Notes: generated from the letters alone by a model not told the origin. Counted from the stretch's first letter, positions 34,831 through 48,760 are shown. The stretch: DNA of 64,000 nucleotides from Cycas panzhihuaensis (GCA_023213395.1 CM041465.1:140437741-140501740); one strand, 5' to 3'. Made by a program: numbers and translations.

Positions 34831-36334
34831 TCGTTTAGAATCCATTTAAAGTAAAAAATTAATAATACTAAATTTAAAAAATTAAATAAGCATAAAAATA
34901 AAGTAAGAAATCTAGGAAAGCCATTAGTTTATATACAAGTAATTAGTATGAGTAGTTTTATTATCTTAGTCTACTTGTAGGTAGTTGGAATATCATAAAA
35001 AAATAAAATTTCAACAAGATTTTGTATTGAACTACTACATATGGCCACTTTTAGATCATAGATCTCAAAAAATCATGTGTTATAGTATATTTACTTATCC
35101 AAAATAGACTCTATATAATCCTATAATAGCCTTTGCTCCTAAATTACATCATGCCAGGGGCTAGTTGGCAGGGGACTTCATTCTAGACTTTAAAATTAAA
35201 CCTAATTTAGTTTAATATAGCCTAAACATTAGAAAATTAATAATAAAATTTATCCAAAGTAAATTTAAGAATATTCTCCATAGAGTATTCTTCCAAAACT
35301 TAGAATCAACATTGTAGTACTAAACAAAATTAAAATTTTCATAAAATGGAAGTATTTTTTTCTAAAAATGACCCTCCCATTATAATATTAGCCTATTAAG
35401 GATCAAAACAATAGGTTAGTGTTAGGGGTTTTATTGCAGCGTCAATGATTGCACATGCAAAAATTAGTCATCTCCCTCCTCCATCTAAGTTTGACCTCAC
35501 TTGACTTTATTCAGTAAATTTCCTTTGATTTTTCCTCTCAGCTACTTTATTATTAGTGTATTAATCACTATATGAATTAATTTTCTTGATTTTGGCATAA
35601 TTCCTTCATTGTTTTTCTTGTTCATCCTTTGTAGTAGTTTGTGGACAATCCATATTTTCTTTTCTATATGGATGTGTAGTGGGTTAGTTTATATACATGT
35701 CTAGATCAACCTTAGATGTGTTTGATCCATATTAATGGGCATATTTTTATTTTGTTTATATTCAACTATATAGCTTCATAGTTTTAGGTATGTATATTTG
35801 ATTATTCCTATATTCTTTTGTTGGTAGTTATCTTAAATGGTGATTTAGTTTTAATGGGTAACTGTAGTTGGCCTATCTTACATCTTAGGAAAGGGTTTCA
35901 ATCAGATTTAGTCAAGTTCTTTACATGTAGGGTTTCCACAAGGCATTACTAAAGGCTTCAGGTCACACGATTATATTTTTTATATTTCTTAAATTTTTAT
36001 AAAGTTTTAAATTGTATAATATACTTTATGGAATATTTTATTAAATATGCATCAGTTAATAAATTCCCTTCTAAGGTTTATTAAATTATGATTTTAATAT
36101 TCTTTTTTTCAATAATGTTTGTCATTTTAATAACTAGCTTTATATTTTATCAATAATAGTTAACACTTCTTTAATATAGGTCTTTTGTAATACCATTTAA
36201 CACTGAATATCTAATAATTAATTTACAGTGATAGTATCACTCAATATTTTTTTAATGGAGTTCTATTCACCATTAATTTTAAGCAGTTATTTAATGTTTA
36301 TTTTATTAGAATTTAGAATTTAATCCTAATACCA
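34831..36334 (-). other. Leader-like AT-rich region with a weak primer site at its right end
   Basis: No gene seen. 35000-35400, read on the - strand, resembles the + strand leader of element F at 26340-26760 (shared CTAGCCCCT and TTTTTTGAGATCTATGAT stretches). At 36323-36334 the - strand reads TGGTATTAGGAT, an initiator-Met primer site with two mismatches, next to the LTR that follows. This is probably the 5' leader of element G plus unknown DNA. Confidence 0.45.
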
Positions 36335-36809
36335 TATTGCAATATACTCATTATATGTAATAGAAGTATATTAAACATGTATAATCAATGAATCATATCA
36401 TGAGAAATGTATACAAATCATGGATATAAGATCAAGATATCAAGCAATAACATGAATCATAAAGTATAAATTAATCAAATATACACCACAAGAGACAATA
36501 TATTTACATGTAGAAAATCCAATGTAGGAAAAGCCATAAGAGAAGGTTGGAGTTAAGAGCTCCTCTTTAGATATCAAATGATTACATCTCCTTTCTCAAG
36601 TTCTTAAGTGTCATGCATACATATTTATATGTATAGTATACTCATAAATAGCCTAAAATACCTCTTAAGCATTTTTATCATCAAATAGGATGTGTACATA
36701 AATATTCATGTATTTCACATCTCTTAATACTTTTGGTGAGTAGGATTTTATGTAAGTCTACTACTTTATACTAAACATTATATAGGTGATAATATCACAT
36801 ATTCTAACA
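36335..36809 (-). repeat. LTR flanked by a primer site on its left and a polypurine tract on its right
   Basis: The + strand runs TATTGCAATATAC...ATTCTAACA (about 475 bp). To its right TTCCTCCTTAATGTTA is, on the - strand, a polypurine tract (AAGGAGGAA), so it is the 3' LTR of a - strand element on the right. To its left is a primer-site-like sequence, as for the 5' LTR of a - strand element on the left. Its own second copy is uncertain. Confidence 0.55.
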
Positions 36810-39800
36810 TTCCTCCTTAATGTTAATGTCTTCAAATCTTCAAGTCTTTAATCAACTTTGGTCTTCATGTCTTTATATCTTTCTTATATGCTAGTATCTA
36901 TAATTTATAAATTCGTCAAGATCATACTTGTTTCCTACAAATAATTAAACTATAATTTATATGTAGTCATTTGTGATTATCTGTGATTAATTATAAATAA
37001 CAAAGTTATAAAATTTGTATACCAACCATCTATCATCCATCAAATATTAACCAATATATATGACTCTCATTTGTCATATTTATATAAAGTGTTTTCATAA
37101 ACAACTTTATATCTTCTCCTATAAAGTTGTTATTTATTACCATTTATGAACCTGTTATCTCAATAATCTTATAAATAAAATGATTATTTATGTCCATGTA
37201 AAATAATAACCATATACTAAAATATATAGGTAACCAACTAATGCAATCACTAGTTCTCTAAGATATTATTTTGTATACATGGTTCATTGGTAAATAAGAG
37301 TAGTATAAAATCTCACCTCTTGGATATGAGAATAACAATAAAATTTATATATTATATAAGAGTAACTTTATTTATATTACCCTTTGCATACAAGCAAATA
37401 ACTTATGTATTACATTCATCAATACTTCTACATACTTTCATCTTTCTTTCGGTAACTAATAAATAACTTGTTAACATTATCAAATTAATTATTTAAATGT
37501 ATTAACTTTAGGAATAAGGCATATGACTTAACCAAGGTAAGTTAGCTATAATAAGGTAATATAAATAGTGTGTTTCCATGCCTCTTGTTATATATGGTAA
37601 GTTAGACTTTTTATTGAGAAATACTTATCATATATTAGTTGGATAATCTTAATAATTGAATTTGGTATCAAGTAAATAATATATGAGACTTCTCCTCTAT
37701 GTCTCATAAACTAGTGGAAATTCATTTAGTCATTACATCTACTTATCTCTCTAATAAACAAACAAACAATCTAGGTCTTTCACCAAATATCAAGTGGTAT
37801 CATTAATCATTCATTTATTTAAATATGTGTCCAATGAACCATGTGATTATTTCATTCGATTAGTGACTATAGCTCTATTGATTAAATGTGTAAATGTCAA
37901 AAGGGGATTTTAACATATCTAACGTATATAAGATTTTCACATTAATTTCAACTTGAAATATATTCCCACATCATTAATTTTTATTAATTTTGAACCTTAA
38001 ATTATTATAAATGTGCCTTTATATATTCACTTATAAATAAAACATACTTTTTCTCTCATCATCTATCATTAATAACATCATCATGATATTCAGAGCCTTT
38101 GAAAACCTTAAAAAGTACCAAAACAGATATAAGAAAAAAGGTCATGAAATATAAATTTTATGAAGTTAAAATCTATTTTACTAAATTTTACCTATTAAAA
38201 TCTCTATATTTTAATTTTTGAAATATGCCTTACAACCACTTATTTCAACTATTTTGAAATTATCTTTCCAACATAACTAACGACACCTGAATCTTACATC
38301 CGAGTGAAAAGTTATGATCAAAACAATATTAGGATGCCCTAAAAAATGGCATAATCCTTAAGAAATGATGTTGCGCCCTTTTCTATTAGGCTATTAGTCA
38401 CTCATTGATATCATGTGACCATTTGATTAGTAAAGGGGGATAAGGTATGGGCTTTAAATATTATCAAATTTGACTTAATTTAATTTTATAATTGTAAAAA
38501 AAGTTAAATGTACTTAGTTGATATTTACTATCTACTAGATTTCAAATTACATTTAAAAGAATTTAATTTAATAATATCAATATAAATTTTTTTATATTGA
38601 TCAAAATTTCCATGCATGACATCATTGAATTAAAATTCTTTGTAAATTGGATAATGATGATTGAATCAAATCTTTCTATAATAAGTATAGATTTCAATAG
38701 AGGCAATCACATATCTGGTTGGTATGGATCATTTAATTATGATGGTGTAGGTGTAGGGTTTCATAATGTAAGACACAACTATTTCAATGAATGGTCTATG
38801 TTAAACTCTATAATTTAGTATTAGCTTATGGCATTTAGTCAATCCATGTCTCTTTGAAATCATTCAGTTAATGGCTTCATAGATGGCAAGGAGTAATGAC
38901 AATCTAGTGCAGGGTAGTGATTCATGTGGTTGAGCAGGTTTATGATTCAACTTTTCACATAAGGTGGCTTCACAATTTCATCATCATGAATGGTTACAAT
39001 GGAAAACCCATATATGAGGTATGGTTATATGATCACTTGGGGGATCTTCATGAATACTCTATCCATATCTATGATTGTGCCTCCTTTTTGATAGTTTATT
39101 AAAAATTTACAATCCAAACGATGAATATTACTCTGATGAATCTTTTATCAATTATGTTTTTAAAGCTAATAAAACACACAAGGTTCACATTTACTATCAT
39201 GATGATAAAATCCATATAAATTGATGGCACAAAGGAGAAACAAATCAAGGTGAGTGCTCCTCATATCCATACTTCTTCAAGTGACTTTATCATGACTTAT
39301 TTGTTCATTATGGATAACTGATATGGCAGGTGAGGGGCATGAGTGATCCACATGGATTTCTTGATAGATTCATCTCATGGGTGGTATGCCCAATCCATTA
39401 TTAGAACTAATTATTAGTGAGGATATACTTATTATGCTATTACAAATGTTTCTAAATCATAGTTATTTTGATTAACCTGCATACTTAATAAGCCCTACAT
39501 CCAAAACACATTGACCTTAATTGTTACCTACATTAATATGCCTTTATATTTATCATACCCTCAATTCATACCCATCATAATTACTATTCATATCTATACC
39601 ATGTGTAAACCATAGTTTTTATTCAACTCATACTATAAAATAATATTATCAATGGTCAAACCATACATCAATATGTTTAAAAATTTGTATTTGTATGTGA
39701 ACTTCAAAACATGTTAATATAATATTCTATCACAATCATGCCCTTAATAAATTGATGTTTTAAAACCCTAATTTCATGGTCCACATACCTATTTATCTTA

Positions 39801-40543
39801 ATTTGTCACTTATAAACCGTACACTAACATACTTTCAGTAACTTGTTGTATATCACTTTGTATAGGCTATCAAAGATCAACATGCCACTTTATTATTTTT
39901 CCTCATTATATGGATCACTATTTCACTTTACTAACATAATACTAGTTGTTCATTTTACTCTCACAAGATGACTAGTCCTACTTAGGCTATCATGTTCTCA
40001 TAACATCTTAAATATACTTATTCTTGTTAATTATGAGATTTGGTAAGGTGTCTATTCTCACAAAATCTCAATCACTTTGATAAGTGGACAACTTGTGTCA
40101 ATAATATAATTGACAATAGTTCATCTCATCCTTTTTATCATATTAATGGACTCATTTTAAACCTATATGTCTCAAAACTATAGGCTTACATACATAAATA
40201 TATATCCATAATAAATTAAATCAACATACCATTAATTTGCTACAAATATTTATGTGACTTTATCTCCCATATATGGATTTTATCATCTATATCTAGATCA
40301 ACTTATCAACTTCATTTAGCCTCATAATCATGATCATATGTCACTAACATAACTAGAATAATTAGATTTCTTTCTCAATAATTCACACTTCAAATTGGCT
40401 ATTGTACTAGATCTATTGTTAGCCCTATAATTGGCATAATTCTAGTTCAACTGGCTTGTATAAGTTTACAACCTACTTCTAATTGTTCTTTTATAACATG
40501 GCTTTGATCCCATGTTAAAATTTAGAATTTAACTCTGATACCA
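36810..40543 (-). mobile_element. Element I: possible LARD-like non-autonomous LTR element, noncoding interior
   Basis: The interior runs from the polypurine tract at 36810-36825 to a good primer site at 40532-40543 (TGGTATCAGAGT on the - strand). The 3.7 kb between is very AT-rich, and I could find no gag, protease, integrase or RT motif on either strand. Frames at 38597-38818 and 38917-39102 (+) do not resemble known proteins. After 40543 there is a short sequence weakly like the start of the LTR at 36335, ending near 40620. Large noncoding LTR elements (LARDs) look like this, but total decay of a coding element is also possible. Confidence 0.4.
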
Positions 40544-40619
40544 TAATGGCTATGTTTAAACATAGACATTTGAGTTATGTCAAACATATTAAAAATAAAC
40601 GTTAGGACTTACTTGATTT

Positions 40620-43405
40620 ATATAATCATGTGTCCTCTAGAATATATCATAACTGAATGGCTTTAGTATTACTTATAACTATATCCTTATACTCTACTTC
40701 AATTGAGGACAAAGTAATATTTGATTAAATTTTTATGGTAGATGATCCCAAAGTTAAATAGTATATAAAAATCAACCTTTTATATTTTCCACATCTAGCC
40801 CAATCATAATTTGTTAATCATGTTAATGTAAAGTTATCATTATACATGAATTCAAGTCCACATTTAATAGTTCTATTCAAGTGTTTGAGGATATTTTTTA
40901 TAGCTTTTTAATGATTCTATTTTGGCATTGCCATAAACTTAGAGATAATTCTAACTACAATTGAAATATTAGATTTGGCAATAATTAAGTATATTAAACT
41001 ACCCATTAGTTGTTTATACATAAATAGATTTACATCTACTCTATGATATTCTATTACCAAATTAGAACCTGTCTGCATGGGGGTAGGTGCAAGTTTACTA
41101 TCAACCATTTTAAATTTCTTTAAAATTTTCCAATTGTATTTTGTATGTGAGATGAAGATATGTCTAAGTATTTACCATAAATCCACTCTAAGGAAGCAGT
41201 ATAGAATACCTAGATCCATCATCTCTAAGAGATGACTAAGATCTAATTTCAAGTCTGATATCATATTGATATCATTAATTATGATTAATAAATCATCAAT
41301 ATATAACACCATAAATATAAATGTATCATTCTTGACTTTGATGTAGATGTTTAAGTCAATTAAAGATCTCTCAAATCTATTTTTAAGAAAGTACTAATCA
41401 ATCTTTTCATACTAGGCTCTAAGAGTCTATTTTAGGTCATACAAGATCTTTCTAAGTTGGCATACAAAGTTATGTTGAAACCAAGTGGCTATTCCATGTA
41501 GAATTCTTCAACCAAATCCCCATTAGAAAATGTAATTTTCACATCCATATAGTGAAATTTCTAATTAAATTATGTAGCCATTACCACATTGAGGTATATA
41601 GTATTTATCTTTGCAACAAGAGTGAATGTTTCTTAGTAGTTAATCCCTTCTTACTACTTAATGTCCTTCACTACAAATCTAGATTTAAACTTATTTATAA
41701 ATCTATTAGATTTAACCTTAATTATCTATATCCATTTGTAATTAACTATATACCTTATAGTAGGTAATTCAACCAAATCTTAGGTGTGGTTCTTCATAAT
41801 AACTTGAATTTTGGTATCCATAATGTCATTCCACTTCTACTCTTTGACTACTTCCTTAATTTTAGATGGTTTATTAGCATCTAACATACATATCATAAGA
41901 GCTATATTCACCTAATTGAAAGGTCACATTTGTGATTTCTATTTTCCCTTGGATTTAGGTAATAACCTTTTAGTATCTTCTATAGTTTTTAAATACCATT
42001 TCAAAAACTTTTTCTTTAAAAGTGAAGGTGAAGGTATAGAAAGTTTCTTTGGCTTTGGCTTTGATTATGTCTTTGATTTTTATTCAAATTCAGATTCTAG
42101 AAACTAAAAGGATTCTAACTCTACTACTTCACTAATGTCAAAAAACTCATATTTAAGTAGATTAAGATCATATGAAGAACTATATTTGGATAGCTCCTCA
42201 ATCTACTCCTTAACATTAATTAAACTAATATCTATTCTCTCATCTTCATGGAAGATTATATCATGAATTATATGATCCTTCCTGATCAACAACGTGTATA
42301 CTTTGTATGCTTTACTTTCATCAAGGTATCTAATAAAAATACACTTTATGTTTTTATTATCCATCTTTTGTTATTTTTCCTTTATAGTATGCATGTATGT
42401 TGTATATACAAAATCTCTTAAATGATAAATAGTTGGCTTCTTATATGATCAAGACCCCTCAAGTGTTTTATTACTAATAGGACTTGCAATGCTTTTATTT
42501 TCTAGATATGTAATTATGTTCAAAGGTTCTACCCATGAAAATTTTAATGTATTCTAAGCCTTCATCATAGATTTGGCTTTTCTTAATAGAGTTATATTCA
42601 TTTATTTAATAACCCTATTCTATTGAGGTATATGGGTAGTAGCAAACTGCCTCTTGATTCCATGGTCCTTATAGAATTAAGTGAGCTCATTTAAAGTGTA
42701 TTCACTATCGTTACTAGTTTATAAGATCTTTATTTTATGTCTACTTTTATTCTTTGCTAACTCCCTAAACTATTTAAAGTTGGTGAAGGCTTAGAATTCT
42801 TTTCTAAGTGGAGAAACCCAATTTTTTTATGAAACGTTATTAATAAAAGTGATGAAACACCTCGCTCCACTAAGCTATATGATAAGCATTAGTCCACAAA
42901 TATCCAAGTAAATCAATCTTAGCTTCTTTATGGTTCTCCAAGCTTTCTTCTTTGGAAATGACTCTATATTTTATTTTACAAATATATAAGATTCACACAA
43001 ATAACTTTTAACATTTATTGATATAAGATCATGCATTATTTTAGCTTATGCATCAATTAGAGACTCAAATAGTTCAAATGACCTATTTTTTCATGCCATA
43101 ATTTTTGCTTTGGAGTTACAACAAGGAACAATCTTTGTATTTTAGTGTATTTTTATAATTTATATAGATTATTATATCTAAACCTTCTGGCTATAATTTT
43201 ATTTTATTTGTCTTAGACTATGCATTATCTTTGAATAAGCATTGTATTCATATCATATTATTTAATTTCAGCCACAGAAATAAGATTTACCTTTAGATTA
43301 GGCATGTATAAAACATTCCCCAAGTATTCTTATTCACTATTTAGCATGATGAATAGTATATTTTAAACTCCTATAGCCTCTAAATAGATGGCATACCTAA
43401 TAGTG
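40620..43405 (-). pseudogene. Element J: copia RNase H, RT and integrase remnant
   Basis: RNase H is truncated at about 40620 (SSIEVEYKDIVIS on the - strand). RT pieces include 40917-41108 (YKQLMGSLIYLIIAKSN, VVRIISKFMAMPK) and the box VLYIDDLLIII near 41290-41320. The integrase C-terminus and core lie at about 42280-43000, resembling element G read in the same direction. Stops are dense. It is cut at 43405 by element K and continues from 51065, so it is older than K. Confidence 0.75.
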
Positions 43406-43735
43406 TGAAGGAAGGATGGATCTAGGAGATAAATCACTCACATGCATACAATGGCAATGGAGAATGAAAAAGAAGATGAAACAAGATATGAGAGCAAACT
43501 TGGAGGTGAGAATGAATAATGACTCCCTCCTTGAGATTTCACCTTTTATTATTGAGGGTGAGCATTAGGATTAGGATTTTCCCGCCTAATTACATGAACC
43601 CGAAATTATATCTAAATGCACATAAAGTACATTTCATTAAGAGACTAATGCCAATAATATATCCTAAGGTCACATAATTAATTTACACAAATAACCTTGA
43701 TACATTAACCTCTTTCAATTCCCTCCTTAATGGTA
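43406..43735 (-). repeat. Element K 3' LTR and polypurine tract
   Basis: The + strand starts TGAAGGAAGGATGG and ends CCTCTTTCA. The purine tract reads AAGGAGGGAAT on the - strand beside it. Length equals the other LTR; differences are scattered substitutions. Confidence 0.93.
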
Positions 43736-44277
43736 GAAGGTCATTTTCAAAAAATTTATTCTATGAGGTCTTCATTTGAGCCTCATTATTATATTAAAAT
43801 TCTAAATGACACTTTTGTAGGAAAACCCTCATGGGGAATAAAAAACCATGAACTTTTTAAGATCTATAGCCCTTTTTATAAATCGAAATGGCTAAGGTGG
43901 CTCTTTGATGTAGCTTGATAGCCAAGTAGCTTAAATATGTAGCTTAATCTGCTAAGTCTCCATATACTATTTGGTCATCCCCTATGCCCTTTTGGGTTTT
44001 CACAGGTTCTAATTTTCCAAAACAAGTATAACCCTTATCCTTCCGTGCCCACATGGGGTTTTCACAAAGAGGATAGAGTAGAGACTTTTATTTTTCTGCG
44101 CCCACAAGGGGTTTTTATGAAGAGAATAGAGTATGATGATCATGTTTCCATCTTCTTTGATCAATCGAAGATGGAGGCCCTAAGGCCAAGCTACCTTCAA
44201 AACTGTTTAAACTTCACCCTTTGTAGCAGTTTGGTGAAGATACCGGCCACTTGATCTACTATGGGACAGTAATCTAA

Positions 44278-45877
44278 TTAAATTGTGCCATCATAAATAA
44301 GTTCCCTAATCCTATGGACTTTCATACTTATATGTTTAGTACGATTATGAAATACATGATTTTTCGCCATGCAGATTGTTGATTGATTATCCACATGAAG
44401 ACTCGTAGGACTTGTTTGGGTGATATTTAATGTTTCTAATAATTTTCTCAGCCATATCACCTCTTTACTGGTCTCAAAAGTAGTAATGTATTCAGCTTCA
44501 ATAGTTGAATCTACAGCTATCTTCTGCCGTCTCAATCTCCATAATATTGGTGTTGTTCCAAAAAACATTACATACCCAGACATAGATCTTCCTATATGTT
44601 TATCTCTTGCAAAGTCTGAGTCTATGTATGCAAAAAGCTTGAAGTCTGAATTAGGTTCATACAATAGACCATATTTGCTAGTCATCTTAAGGTATCTCAA
44701 CACTTGCACTGCTACCTTCCAATGATTCTACTTAGGATTTGTTATGTAATGAGCAAGAATGTTGACAGAGTGTATAATATCTGGCCTTATATTTGTAGTG
44801 TAGATGAGACTACCTATAAGTTTCCTGTAGAGTATTGCGTCTGCCTCCCTAGTGTCACCTTCAACTGAGAGTTTGGTGTTAGGGTCCATAGGTAACATCA
44901 CTGGTCAAGCATCTTCTAACTAAAACTTGGTTAGAAGATCGTTGATGCATTTTTCTTAGGAGAGGAAATTTTTTCCATTCTTTTGTGTTACTTCAATTTC
45001 CAAGTAATATTTCATCAAACTGAGGTCAGATAATTCGAACATTTTGCCAAGGTCTTTTTTTCAGCTGGCTTATGGCCTGTTCACTATTACCCATTACTAG
45101 CATGTCATCCACAAAGATTATGAGATAAGTGACTTTATCCTTATGGTGCTTGATGAATAACATTGCATTAATATCTTGATAGTCACAAACCTCATATCCA
45201 AGTTGTCTCATCCTTTCAGACAACTTGGCAAACCAAGCGTGAGGGGCTTATTTAAGGCCATACAAGGACTTTCTGAGCCTGCAAACCTTATTCTCTTGAC
45301 CTTCAATCTCATATCCTTCTGGCTGAGCCATGTAAATTTCTTCTTCAAGATCTCCATTGAGAAACGCAGTCTTAATATCGAGTTGGTGGATTTTCTAACC
45401 CTATTGAGCAGCCAAGGCCACAAGAGTTCTAATTGTAGGCCACTTAGTTGTAGGTGCAAAGACTTTAGTGTAGTCGATGCCTTCTCTTTGTGTAAATCCT
45501 TTAGCTACCAACCGTGCCTTGTGTTTTTCAAGAGTGCCATCTGATCTATATTTGTTTTTAAACACCCATTTATTTTGAACTACCTTTCTGCCAAGTGGTA
45601 GATCAACGAGCTCCCATGTACCATTCTTGATAAGAGATTGGTACTCTTCGTTCATGGGGTTTCTCCAAGCTATATGCTTTACAGCTTCTTGGTATGTTAA
45701 GGGTTCTTCATTAAGAGTAAGGTACAATTCTACTGGTTTAAGCTCAGTATATAATGATTCTTGCATCCTTGCTCTATGGGCACTTTGAGTGCCAGTTTTG
45801 CCGACCTTATCTAGTCGTATGTCCTTATTGAGTTGGTGGGCTTCTCGAGATCCTCGAGTTGGGAATGATGTCCTCAT
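44278..45877 (-). pseudogene. Element K reverse transcriptase and RNase H
   Basis: From 45877 down, RT reads HIAWRNPMNEEYQSLIKNG, TWELVDLPLGRKVVQNKWVF, LEKHKARLVAKGFTQREGID, and, after a stop, later frames with YEVCDYQDIN and LIIFVDDMLVMG (catalytic box VDD). RNase H is open for 143 codons at 44278-44709 (LRYLKMTSKYGLLYEPNSDF, YIDSDFARDKHIGRSMSGY, IEAEYITTFETSKEVIWL). The extreme C-terminus is broken near 44250. Two to four frame breaks separate the pieces, far fewer than in J or G. Confidence 0.92.
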
Positions 45878-46369
45878 TTCCCCAACTTCTTGGTTCTTAT
45901 CATGTTTGCTAAAATGATTATTTTGTGAGGAGGATGTTTATATGCTTGAGGAAGATGGTCCTTCTACCATTGTTTTGTCTTTGTCAACTAAAGGTGGAGA
46001 GGATGGTTCTTCTATAATGGCTTTGCCTTTGCCAACTTTGTTATCTTCAAAAGATGGTGCTAGATGTGCACTCATTTCTTCAGAGTCACAACTTGTATCC
46101 TCCAAGGCTCTATTGTCAACTTTTAACATTTGGAGTAATTTATATCTATCCCCCCCCCTCCCCCCAAATTTTAGAATCTAAACATCATAGTTGATAACAT
46201 TATTGTAGCGGCATGAGGGTACTATAGAGTCTAATTTAAGTAACTGATCCTCTGTCTCTGTAAAAATGACATCTCTGGTAACGATGAATTTTCGTTGTGA
46301 AGGTATGAAGACCTTATACCTTTTCTTATCCATAGGGTATCCAACAAAGATACCTTTAAGTGCCCTTGG

Positions 46370-47382
46370 CTAGAGTTTATTCTGATCTACATTTAGAATA
46401 TAGGCATAGCATGTAGAACCAAAAATTCTAAAGTAGTGAACAATGGGGGCTTGTCCTGGCCACTTTTCATTAGGTGATTGTACTTCCTTTGATGGGATAA
46501 TGGCATTGATATAATAAACAATTATCCATATTGCTTCAACCCATAGATAGGCTGGTATATTTTTATATATTAACATACCATGAGCCATGTTCATGATTGT
46601 CTTATTCATGCGCTTGGTAACTCCATTTTGTTGTGGGGTACCTACTACTATTGTTTGATGCTTGATGCCATTGTCTTAAAGGTAGCTTTCAAACTCATGT
46701 GAGATATATCCGCCACCATTATCAGTTTCAAGACATTTAAGTTGATAACCTGACTCTTTTTCAGTGAGGGCTTTGAATTCCTTAAATATACAGAATGCTT
46801 CATCTTTCTTGTGTAGAAAAGCTACCCATACGTTTCTAGTAAAATAATCAATGAAAGAGATATAATATAGCTTGCCTTTCAGTGAAGGAATGACATTGGC
46901 CCACACAAATCAAAGTGTATCAATTGTAATGGATGGCTCGATTTCCACTGACTTTTGGGAAAGGGTTATCGATGAGATTTGGAAATGATATAAGCTTCAC
47001 ATTTAAAGGGCTTAGAGGAAAACTTTGGAAGGTTTAGAAGAGTTTTAGAAAGATCTCTAAGTATATCAATGTAAACATGGCCCATACGAGCATGCCAAAG
47101 AGCTTTTGGTGACAACATTGGATGGGTCAAGATGGAATTAAACACAAATTCTTCATAGGCATAAGGGCTTTGGGCACAATGGGCTTTAGAAGATGGAGAG
47201 TCATTCAGTCGAAAGAGTTTGCCAGAGAGATGTCCAGTCAAAACCACCTGATTAGTTAGAGCGTGAATGACCTTAAGAGTATGGTCATTTGCAGTTACAC
47301 TCAGATCAAATCCACGAGAAACAAGTGTGGATAAAGAGAGTAGGTTTTGTTTGAGATTGGGTATATATAAGACATTAAGCAA
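46370..47382 (-). pseudogene. Element K integrase and GAG-pre-integrase
   Basis: 46966-47382 (- strand) reads LNVLYIPNLKQNLLSLSTL and ALWHARMGHVYIDILRDL (zinc-domain histidines). The expected second Cys pair is disturbed (FKCEAY). 46676-46906 carries the core (ISFIDYFTRNVWVAFLHKK, CLETDNGGGYIS) with both Asp residues. 46370-46609 continues with MAHGMLIYKNIPAYLWVEAI and FRIFGSTCYAYIL. The catalytic-Glu segment at 46610-46675 is crossed by stops. Confidence 0.9.
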
Positions 47383-47720
47383 TGTAAAATCTTCTAAGCA
47401 TGGGAGTTTCAGGCGAATGTTACCAATTCCTTCAATAGGTTATTGTGATTTATCAGCCATATGAACAACTCCATGAATATTTGAGTCAAATGTTTGATAT
47501 AGACTATGATTGCATGTCATATGTTGAGTTGCTCCTGTGTCCATGATCCACTGTCCATCGATTGAAGCCACACTATTAGCAATTCCAATAAGGCTTAGCA
47601 TTGGTGAAGGGAATTCACAAGTGATATATCCACACTAAGTTTCAAAGTATCTCTTTGGTTAGTTAATGGTATTTGATGCTAAAGATCCCTCAATTCTTTG
47701 AATGTCTGCTTGTACAAAAC

Positions 47721-48760
47721 CTACACCACTAAAGGATTCTTCACAAGTTTCTTCAACATTGTGAGCTCAATGTTTTGGTTAGAACTTGGCCAACTTATAA
47801 GTGGAAGTTCTGTAATCTTTTGCTGAGTGTCCTTTACGGTTATACTGATCACACATAATGGTTTGATTACCAGTCCCTGAAGAAGTACTGGTTTGGCCTG
47901 ACTGTCTTGCTCTTTGTTGAGGTGGCCCTTAGCCTTAAAACTGTCAAGGTTGTGACTAAGGGTTTGATTGACCTTGTGGATGATTTCCCATATTTCGTCC
48001 TCTTCCTCTTGCTCGATTATTTCCTCTGCCATGAGAGGGACCTTGATTTTCTATGTAGCAAACTTCTTCTTCTACCTCAAAGGCTGCATCTGGAAGAGAG
48101 TCAGAGGCTATAAACTTTATATCAAAGGTCTTGTCAAATTCTATAAACTTCTTGGCAAGTGCTTCAAAGTTGAGTGTCTTCAATGTTCCACTAGATTGAA
48201 GACTTCCAAGCAAGTTTTTATAATTGGGGACATGTAAACATGACTGGATCAAAAATGCCCAAGTGATGCATTGGGTCTTAAAGTCTTTGTCAATTGCCAG
48301 TTTGATTGGTCGAAGGTGATTTATTGTCTTATAAGCTTATCCCTTCTACATTTTTAATTTGTTAATTTTCAAAACAAGATGAACAAATTCTAAATCTGGC
48401 TTTGTATCAATGTTCTTTCTAAGAACTTCTAGGACCTTCCATGCTGTATCATGTTCCTCTTCGTTTATCAAGTTGTGCAAGGAGTGATCAATGACCAACA
48501 AAATTCCTGCATGAATCTTTTCATCATCTATCTCCTATTGTAGTTTAGCTGCAGCATCTGTAGGAGCTATTGGGGCGAATCCACTAAAAGTAGTTGTTAT
48601 AGGGGTTATTGGTATGATGGGTGTAGGCTGCAAGTGGGCTCTCCAAAGGCCTTCATACTTTGCAGCATTTTTAATTTCAGTGTACCATATATCCCAATTT
48701 TCTTTGCCTTTCAATATGCAGTTAACATTTTGCTTGAATTGAGATGACATGGTGATGATG
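47721..48760 (-). pseudogene. Element K gag with damaged zinc knuckle
   Basis: The likely gag start is near 48750 (- strand, MSSQFKQNVNCILKGKENWD, then IWYTEIKNAAKYEGLW). The middle part at 47956-48252 reads LLGSLQSSGTLKTLNFEALA and ends with a basic run (GRGNNRARGRGRN). Near 47800-47860 the knuckle reads CDQYNRKGHSAKDY, with Tyr in two of the Cys positions. The protease region, near 47480-47600, is not clear. Stops and shifts break the frame. Gag would package element RNA. Confidence 0.82.

Noticed and set aside
38597-39102. Two + strand frames of 73 and 61 codons in the AT-rich block
   Set aside because: The composition is plausible but there is no known motif, no conserved start context and no neighbour supporting a gene.
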